Source of the DNA: a virus
Length of the DNA: 64,000 nucleotides
Direction: 5' to 3' (one strand)
IMG/VR virus record: IMGVR_UViG_3300011116_000925
Coordinates: 1-64,000 of that record
Positions 58,863 to 64,000 of this stretch are shown in pieces; the stretch's first letter is position 1, and every line of letters starts with the position of its first letter. A program made the position numbers and the translations under genes. The notes under the pieces were generated by a model. That model ran no database searches. It was not told the origin of the DNA and worked only from the letters and a program-made list of their open reading frames with translations.

Positions 58863-59549
58863 CTATAATTTGGGCAATTTATCAGATGTTGGCCAATCAT
58901 AGTTCTTTTGGAACCTACGTATTGTTGACTTGAAATCATTTCTAAGAGTGTATCCAGATTGATTCATTTGGGTTTCATAATAATGATACAATTTTTCAAC
59001 CATACTTATATCAGACACCGTAACTAATCTTGGCCTAACTATTGATGGAGACTTCTTTCTAGTAACCACATATCCCAAATTCCAAGCAATTTGAATCTTT
59101 TCTTTTTGAGTTTTGATTTTTGATTTATTATAATACCATCCATCAGAAGTTGACATTAACGGCGTCCCAGTTGCATTATACATATGAACATTAACATAAT
59201 GATTGCGCTTCACTGGATTATATTCATCAATTGAATAAACTGAATCACCTGAACCAAATGATTCTTGTAACGATTTAAATAATTTTAAAGTTTTAATTTT
59301 ATCATCAGTGATCATAATCCATGATGAACCATGGTTTGATATTATCAATAATTCAGCAAATAAATTCATTTGTGATATGATTTGGGATACTAAATTTTTA
59401 TGTATTCGCCTAGCAACTTTACCTAAAGAAAAATTTGTTAAGATATGTGCATCTCGTTCATCTTGTGATAAATTGCTTCGATGAAGACCAATCTTAGCCT
59501 TTTTATATGCCAATAATTGTTCTAAATCTTCCTTATTAATATTAATCAT
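58863..59549 (-). CDS. Early protein of unknown function
   Basis: 228 residues, basic, with HGSSWIMITDDKIKTLKLF in the middle and a helical C-terminus (RRFQKNYDWPTSDK). No known domain. Host-type promoter 7 bp before the ATG; the gene faces away from gp14. Confidence 0.7.
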   Translation of the reverse strand: MININKEDLEQLLAYKKAKIGLHRSNLSQDERDAHILTNFSLGKVARRIHKNLVSQIISQMNLFAELLIISNHGSSWIMITDDKIKTLKLFKSLQESFGSGDSVYSIDEYNPVKRNHYVNVHMYNATGTPLMSTSDGWYYNKSKIKTQKEKIQIAWNLGYVVTRKKSPSIVRPRLVTVSDISMVEKLYHYYETQMNQSGYTLRNDFKSTIRRFQKNYDWPTSDKLPKL

Positions 59550-59556
59550 TGTTATT

Positions 59557-59584
59557 AATATACAACATTGAGTAATGATAGCAA
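59557..59584 (-). promoter_or_regulatory. Host-type promoter, leaderless
   Basis: TTGCTA, 16 bp, TATATT, 7 bp to the ATG at 59549. It overlaps the plus-strand late box of gp14. Confidence 0.5.
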
Positions 59585-59590
59585 TAAATA
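59583..59590 (+). promoter_or_regulatory. Late promoter box AATAAATA for gp14
   Basis: Spacer AAGT to the ATG at 59595. It starts within 2 bp of the minus-strand early promoter. Confidence 0.62.
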
Positions 59591-59594
59591 AAGT

Positions 59595-60938
59595 ATGCCC
59601 AAAATAAGTCTATGGCAAAAAAATAAAAACTTAGATTACCAATTTTTTGATAGAAATATTCGTGAAATGTTTCATATTGGTGGGACAGATTTCTATATCC
59701 ATAAATATCTGGGTCCTGGTACGAACTCCACATCAAATGATCCGAGCCAACCCAACTATAATTCAAATGGTGCTCTAAATATTCAAGATTTATTATTTCT
59801 AGAAAACAGAGATCGTAAATATGATCCTGATATTTTTGAATTACGTGGATCATATACAATCACAGATATAGATTTCAATTTAACACAATTTGGAATTATG
59901 TTATCCAATGATGCAATTGTAATAACATTTCATATCAATGAAACCATTGAACGTCTTGGTAGAAAAATACTTAGTGGAGATGTTTTAGAAGTGCCACATC
60001 TTAAAGATGATTGGAGTCTTGATCTAACACAATCTGAAAGCCTTCGTAAATTTTATGTTGTGGATGACGTCGCTCCTGCATCTGAAGGATATAGCCCAAC
60101 ATGGTGGCCTCATTTGTATAGAGTAAAAGCAAAACCTATAACTGATAGTCAGGAATATAAAGATATTCTACAACAACCAACTGGAGGATTAAATCCTAAT
60201 GGTACTGATACAACATTAGCAGATTTAATTGGGACACATAATACAAATACTAATATCAATAATGCCATAATAGCTAAAGCTGAAGCAGATGCTCCATTGA
60301 GTGGTTATCAAACACAACAATTTTTTGTGATCCCAACAACAACAGATGGCGTGGTTAGTACAAATGCTTCCTTTTTATTATCAGGAAGTATTGGAAATAT
60401 TATTAAGGTAGATTCTACTGAGAATATTACTAGAGGTATGTTAGTAAAATCTGCTGGTATGCTTCCTATGACTTTGGAAGTTGATGAAATTATTGATGGC
60501 CAAACTATAAAGCTGAATGATGTTGTTACAAATTATCCTTTGAATAATAGTTTCATACGATTTGTAACAAGTACCTTGGGATGGTCAAGTGATGTATTAA
60601 CTGCAAAAACAAATGGATGGACTGCTGGATATTTGACTGGAGATGGTATTCCTCCAAATGGCTACGTGGCAACCCATGGTACATCATTTTCGGATTCACC
60701 TACAGAAGGAGAATTTTTCCTTAGAACTGATTACTATCCTAATCGACTATTTCGATTCGATGGTGCCACTTGGAGAGCAATTGAAAGCAATGTTAAAATG
60801 ACCATGACCAATAATAACATTAGAAATACACAGAAATCTGGATTTATAAACAATCAGAAAACAAACACATTTGATGGTCAAGTTGTGAATGAACGACAGA
60901 GTTTGAGCCAGGTTCTTAAACCTAAAGCTGATTTTTAA
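59595..60938 (+). CDS. 14: Neck protein gp14-like (enlarged)
   Basis: 447 residues. The first 200 follow gp14: GGTDFYIHKYLGP near the start, RKYDPDIFELRG, FGIMLSNDAIVITFHINE, SGDVLEVPHLKDDWSL, and a final WWPHLYRVKAKPITD. T4 gp14 has 256 residues, so about 190 C-terminal residues are extra and contain a GEFFLRTDYYPNRLFRFDGA module like the sheath insertions. Followed directly by gp15 in the same direction. Confidence 0.75.
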   Translation: MPKISLWQKNKNLDYQFFDRNIREMFHIGGTDFYIHKYLGPGTNSTSNDPSQPNYNSNGALNIQDLLFLENRDRKYDPDIFELRGSYTITDIDFNLTQFGIMLSNDAIVITFHINETIERLGRKILSGDVLEVPHLKDDWSLDLTQSESLRKFYVVDDVAPASEGYSPTWWPHLYRVKAKPITDSQEYKDILQQPTGGLNPNGTDTTLADLIGTHNTNTNINNAIIAKAEADAPLSGYQTQQFFVIPTTTDGVVSTNASFLLSGSIGNIIKVDSTENITRGMLVKSAGMLPMTLEVDEIIDGQTIKLNDVVTNYPLNNSFIRFVTSTLGWSSDVLTAKTNGWTAGYLTGDGIPPNGYVATHGTSFSDSPTEGEFFLRTDYYPNRLFRFDGATWRAIESNVKMTMTNNNIRNTQKSGFINNQKTNTFDGQVVNERQSLSQVLKPKADF

Positions 60939-60964
60939 TTTTTAAGATTATTTGGAGAAATTTA

Positions 60965-62326
60965 ATTCAATATTTTTATGACGGCCAAGTTCGCAGATAC
61001 ATAGCTCAATTTATTAGATTGTTAAGCAATGTAGGATATAAATCTGGAATCGATATCAATGGAAATGATGTCATAGTAGGTGTTCCTATAAAATATGCAG
61101 AAACTAGTAAACAAGCAAGTCTAATTCTAGTTAACAACAGTCAGAATGCTGTTCTTACTGCTCCTGCCATTGCCTGTTACATCACAGAAATGACATACAA
61201 TCGAGAACGTATGCAAGAACCAAATCATATTGATAAAATTCATGTTAGGGAACGGCAATTCGATAATGAAACAAATTCATATACGACGAATCAAGGACAG
61301 GGATACACGGTTGAGAGACATATGCCTGTTCCGTTTGATTTAATTGTCAATGCAGATTTATGGACAACCAGTACTGATCAAAAATTGCAAATCTTAGAAC
61401 AATTATTAGTGTGGTTTAATCCAAGTTTTGAGATACAAACTAATAATAATTTTATAGATTGGACTAGTTTAAGCTTAGTTGAACTAACAAATTTAACCTT
61501 TAGTAATAGAAGTATTCCAATTAATGATGATACATATGATGTAGCCACAATGACATTTACTATACCAATCTGGTTGAGTCCACCTGTGAAACTAAAGAAA
61601 CTAGGGGTGATACAAACAATTTTTGCTAACATTTATGATGACTCTGGAATGATGAATGATGATATCATTAGTGGTGTATTAATGAGCAGACAATATATTA
61701 CACCAACAAATTTTGGATTATTAATTTTAGATGGAAAAGCTAAACTTACTGCTCCTAGTGATGTTGTTACAAATTCAAATGACTCATTAACAATTCCCAC
61801 TAAATTGGGTACCGTATTAGATTGGCATAGACTCGTAAATCTATATGGTGAAATCAAAGATGGTATTAGTCTTCTACGACTAACTACTGATGAAGGAAAT
61901 GATATCATTGGCACTGTTTCGATAGATCCAGATAATGTTGATATACTAAATTTTGTAATTGATCCAGACACCATTCCAACTAATACACTAACAGCAATTA
62001 ATGCAATAATAAATCCATTAACCAAAGGACCTAATTCTGGTTTACCAACCGCAACAATTGGCCAACGATATCTTCTTGTTGATGATATTGGTAATGATAA
62101 TAATCAATATCCAGCATCTTCTTGGGGAAATATTATTGCAAAAACAAATGATATTATAGAATATGATGGATCTAATTGGATTGTAAGCTTTAATGCAGAA
62201 ACTACCAATTCAATCGCATATGTTACTAATGCATTTACTAACATACAATATAAATGGTCCGGAACACAATGGGTGAAATCATATGAGGGATCATGGGCTC
62301 CTGGTCTGTGGACATTGGTTCTATAA
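60965..62326 (+). CDS. 15: Tail terminator / sheath stabiliser gp15-like, AUU start
   Basis: 453 residues if read from ATT 60965. The stretch QYFYDGQVRRYIAQF upstream of the first TTG matches the T4 gp15 start (FGYFYNSSFRRY), so the TTG at 61019 is too late. No ATG, GTG or TTG lies in frame; ATT 60965 follows GGAGA by 6 bp. The body has IVGVPIKYAETSKQ, RHMPVPFDLIV, QILEQLLVWFNPSF and WLSPPVKLKKLGVI, as in gp15. The C-terminal part is an extra module with an SNWI/SGTQW pattern. Confidence 0.82.
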   Translation: MQYFYDGQVRRYIAQFIRLLSNVGYKSGIDINGNDVIVGVPIKYAETSKQASLILVNNSQNAVLTAPAIACYITEMTYNRERMQEPNHIDKIHVRERQFDNETNSYTTNQGQGYTVERHMPVPFDLIVNADLWTTSTDQKLQILEQLLVWFNPSFEIQTNNNFIDWTSLSLVELTNLTFSNRSIPINDDTYDVATMTFTIPIWLSPPVKLKKLGVIQTIFANIYDDSGMMNDDIISGVLMSRQYITPTNFGLLILDGKAKLTAPSDVVTNSNDSLTIPTKLGTVLDWHRLVNLYGEIKDGISLLRLTTDEGNDIIGTVSIDPDNVDILNFVIDPDTIPTNTLTAINAIINPLTKGPNSGLPTATIGQRYLLVDDIGNDNNQYPASSWGNIIAKTNDIIEYDGSNWIVSFNAETTNSIAYVTNAFTNIQYKWSGTQWVKSYEGSWAPGLWTLVL

Positions 62327-62361
62327 CTTAATTTAGATGAATTATTATCATAATTATATGT

Positions 62362-62823
62362 ATGACAAGTTATGCAAGTGGTGGAATTTTCTATAATATC
62401 AATACTAATAAATTTTTATTTTTACTTAGAGGAGATAGTAGTTTCAAGAATAAATGGGGTATAGTTGGTGGTAAACGAGATAATTATGAATCAGATATAG
62501 ATACCATATTGCGTGAAACTAGAGAAGAAATTGGATTTCTACCTTATATCAGAAGTATAGAAGAAATTGATCAATTTATTAGTGATGACAAAAAATTTCA
62601 ATATTCTACATATTTTATTGTCGTTAATGATGAATTTAAACCAATATTAAACAGAGAACATTATGGATACGCTTGGGTTCGACTAAATTGTTGGCCCAAA
62701 CCATTACATCCTGGATTACACAAAACTTTGTCAAAAGAAATTGTACAAATGATAATTTCTAAAAAAATTACAGAATATTTTATATTCAATTCTACATCAA
62801 CAAATGCCAAGGATCAGGACTAA
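62362..62823 (+). CDS. Nudix hydrolase
   Basis: 153 residues with a perfect Nudix box: GKRDNYESDIDTIL then RETREEIGF (G-x5-E-x7-RE-x2-EE-x-G). It hydrolyses a nucleoside diphosphate-linked substrate; targets in phages include NAD-related compounds, ADP-ribose and RNA caps, which would pair with the ART-like genes, though this is inference. It is downstream of gp15 in the same direction. Confidence 0.9.
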   Translation: MTSYASGGIFYNINTNKFLFLLRGDSSFKNKWGIVGGKRDNYESDIDTILRETREEIGFLPYIRSIEEIDQFISDDKKFQYSTYFIVVNDEFKPILNREHYGYAWVRLNCWPKPLHPGLHKTLSKEIVQMIISKKITEYFIFNSTSTNAKDQD

Positions 62824-63373
62824 ATCTTAAACTAAGTGCCCATCTATCTTCTGAAGAATAATTCTCAACCTTATGTGGTACTTTGACATTCAAAATCGTA
62901 GGTTTGTCTAATACGAAACTATCTAGGTATGTAAGATATCGTTGATCATATCCTGTATAAGATCCTCCACCATTAAATAATTCATCTTCTTTTCCAGATA
63001 CCTTAGATTCAAAAAAGAATGTTTTACTTTGTTCGCAATTTTTCATTGGCCAATTTAACGCCAAATCCTCTAATGTATGATCAGTATGAGCCATATTTCT
63101 TTTATGAATTGGAACTTTATCAAATGGTAGCGCACATATTACGGCGGCATATGTTAAATCTAGATTAAATTTTTTAAATACGTCAGTTAAAATATTAGAA
63201 TGCAATACATGTTCGTGATTTATTCTAGAAAAAAATCTATAAATCTTTCCATTTCTATCTCTAACAACAGGCGAATATGATTTCACATAATCAAATAATT
63301 TAATTGCAATTGCTCCGTCGGGATCTAAATCAAATTTCTTAAATAATGGAATTTTATTTTGTTGGAGTGACAC
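62792..63373 (-). CDS. 2-oxoglutarate/Fe(II) oxygenase-like protein
   Basis: 193 residues. A jelly-roll oxygenase pattern is visible: AHTDHTLEDLALNWP with the H-x-D, FFFESKVSG, KPTILNVKVPHKVENYS with the distal His and RWALSLRF with an Arg for 2OG. Phages carry several such hydroxylases; substrate unknown. The ends overlap both neighbours, tail to tail with Nudix. Confidence 0.72.
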   Translation of the reverse strand: MSLQQNKIPLFKKFDLDPDGAIAIKLFDYVKSYSPVVRDRNGKIYRFFSRINHEHVLHSNILTDVFKKFNLDLTYAAVICALPFDKVPIHKRNMAHTDHTLEDLALNWPMKNCEQSKTFFFESKVSGKEDELFNGGGSYTGYDQRYLTYLDSFVLDKPTILNVKVPHKVENYSSEDRWALSLRFSPDPWHLLM

Positions 63374-63956
63374 GAGTTACTTTCATTTCATATGGATATA
63401 TCGTTTTTAAAACATATTTGGTATACAGTGGATTTTTAGAATTTTCATTTTTAGGAACAATTTCCATTGTTTCTATTGTTGCTGTCTTTCCAAGTATTTC
63501 TAGGGTTGGTTTTAACCAAGGAGTCCAAGTCATTGACGTTGGTGCAGAACTAAAAATATAATCAACATAAAAAAATTCATTAAATCCCATCATTGATACA
63601 TCAATTACTGCTTGGCTTATAGGTAAATTTTTTGCTCTTGGCTTTTTGATATTTTTATTTGAAAATGTTGCCAACCATGAAATTGCATTCAATTCCTTAT
63701 CCCACCATTTTTGAAAATGTGTGAATGCCAATAATTCATTTGCTTCATTGTATGATCCATAAAAAAAATTAATATCATTATCTGCAAGTCTTAATTTAGT
63801 ATAATAATCCCATTGACCAGTATCGACTGTTTCTGTTGGAGGAATTGGATATCCATTGGGAATTGATACCAATGGATATCCATGATAAGTTGTTGTGCTA
63901 TCACGAACCAATTTCATACTGTCGAAATCATCAGATGTCAGTCTACATATTGTCAT
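63354..63956 (-). CDS. Hypothetical protein, possibly GNAT-like
   Basis: 200 residues (MTICRLTSDDFDSM). The FYGSYNEANELLAFTHFQKW stretch, with a later ISQAVIDVSMMGFN, looks like strand-and-helix order of an acetyltransferase, but the CoA loop is not evident. A weak host-type promoter lies 4 bp upstream of the ATG. Overlaps the oxygenase gene by 20 bp. Confidence 0.65.
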   Translation of the reverse strand: MTICRLTSDDFDSMKLVRDSTTTYHGYPLVSIPNGYPIPPTETVDTGQWDYYTKLRLADNDINFFYGSYNEANELLAFTHFQKWWDKELNAISWLATFSNKNIKKPRAKNLPISQAVIDVSMMGFNEFFYVDYIFSSAPTSMTWTPWLKPTLEILGKTATIETMEIVPKNENSKNPLYTKYVLKTIYPYEMKVTRVTPTK

Positions 63957-63960
63957 TTTC

Positions 63961-63988
63961 GTATTAACGTAATAAACGCTCCCTTCAA
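63961..63988 (-). promoter_or_regulatory. Possible host-type promoter
   Basis: TTGAAG, 16 bp, TAATAC, then GAAA and the ATG at 63956. The remaining bases to the window end show no gene. Confidence 0.4.
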
Positions 63989-64000
63989 ATCATTTATCCA

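Noticed and set aside
59542-59859. Minus-strand frame over the start of gp14
   Set aside because: Overlaps the gp14 coding region and two promoters, and shows no motif.
1-64000. tRNA genes, CRISPR arrays, integrase or attachment sites
   Set aside because: Gaps between genes are nearly all under 130 bp, and none shows a cloverleaf, repeat-spacer pattern or recombinase gene.

Overview
The window is 64 kb of a tailed-phage genome with a contractile tail, T4-like in gene content and AT-rich by eye (roughly one third GC). Recognisable T4-type genes are ribonucleotide reductase (nrdA, nrdB), replication and recombination genes (gp41 helicase, gp61 primase, UvsW, UvsX, a UvsY-like mediator, gp32), large and probable small terminase (gp17, gp16), neck proteins (gp13, gp14), tail terminator (gp15), sheath (gp18), tube (gp19), a gp54/gp48-like baseplate-tube protein, head completion protein gp4 and dNMP kinase gp1. 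Several small conserved proteins resemble those of marine and freshwater T4-like phages. No photosystem genes, tRNAs, CRISPR arrays, integrase or portal/major capsid genes were seen, so the host stays open and the genome continues on both sides.

Layout, mostly on the minus strand. 1-3.4 kb: nrdB and nrdA. 3.4-14.6 kb: tailspike, a PD-(D/E)XK nuclease, a run of late virion-type genes, helicase and primase. 15-17.4 kb: three tandem paralogues that look like ADP-ribosyltransferases and carry a capsid-targeting-like N-terminus. 17.4-29.6 kb: a miniature DnaE palm protein, many translationally coupled small genes, UvsW, an RlaP-type nucleotidyltransferase and a GC-rich AAA+ ATPase. 29.7-36 kb: a cyclic-phosphate receiver-like protein, a lipase-like hydrolase, two polyamine enzymes, a second ADP-ribosyltransferase-like protein, a nucleotidyltransferase and small genes. 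36-39 kb: UvsY-like, UvsX, gp32. 39-55.9 kb: head, terminase and tail genes, including a 1281-residue protein studded with prohead-protease-like sites. 56-59.5 kb: small early-type genes. 59.6-62.8 kb (plus strand): gp14, gp15 and a Nudix hydrolase. 62.8-64 kb: an oxygenase-like and an unassigned gene.

Two promoter classes can be read directly. Host-type promoters (TTGAC-like box, 16-18 bp, TATAAT-like box) lie about 6 bp before the ATG of early-type genes. A T4-like late box (ATAAATA or CTAAATA) lies 4-5 bp before the ATG of several virion-type genes. Both geometries predict leaderless mRNAs. Other late genes have the same box followed by a leader with a strong Shine-Dalgarno sequence.

The most interesting system is the set of proteins with a late promoter and an N-terminus like the T4 internal-protein capsid-targeting sequence, MRxxEfIxE followed by S, G or A. 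The simplest reading is a cargo of ADP-ribosylating effectors packaged in the head, trimmed by a gp21-type protease and injected with the DNA. The 1281-residue protein by the terminase has about nine such sites and three internal repeats and may be a processed internal-head polyprotein. Other notable points are an in-frame amber codon at a conserved tyrosine of NrdA, an apparent AUU start for gp15, a DnaE palm reduced to 193 residues, and phage-borne polyamine and RNA-end-processing genes.
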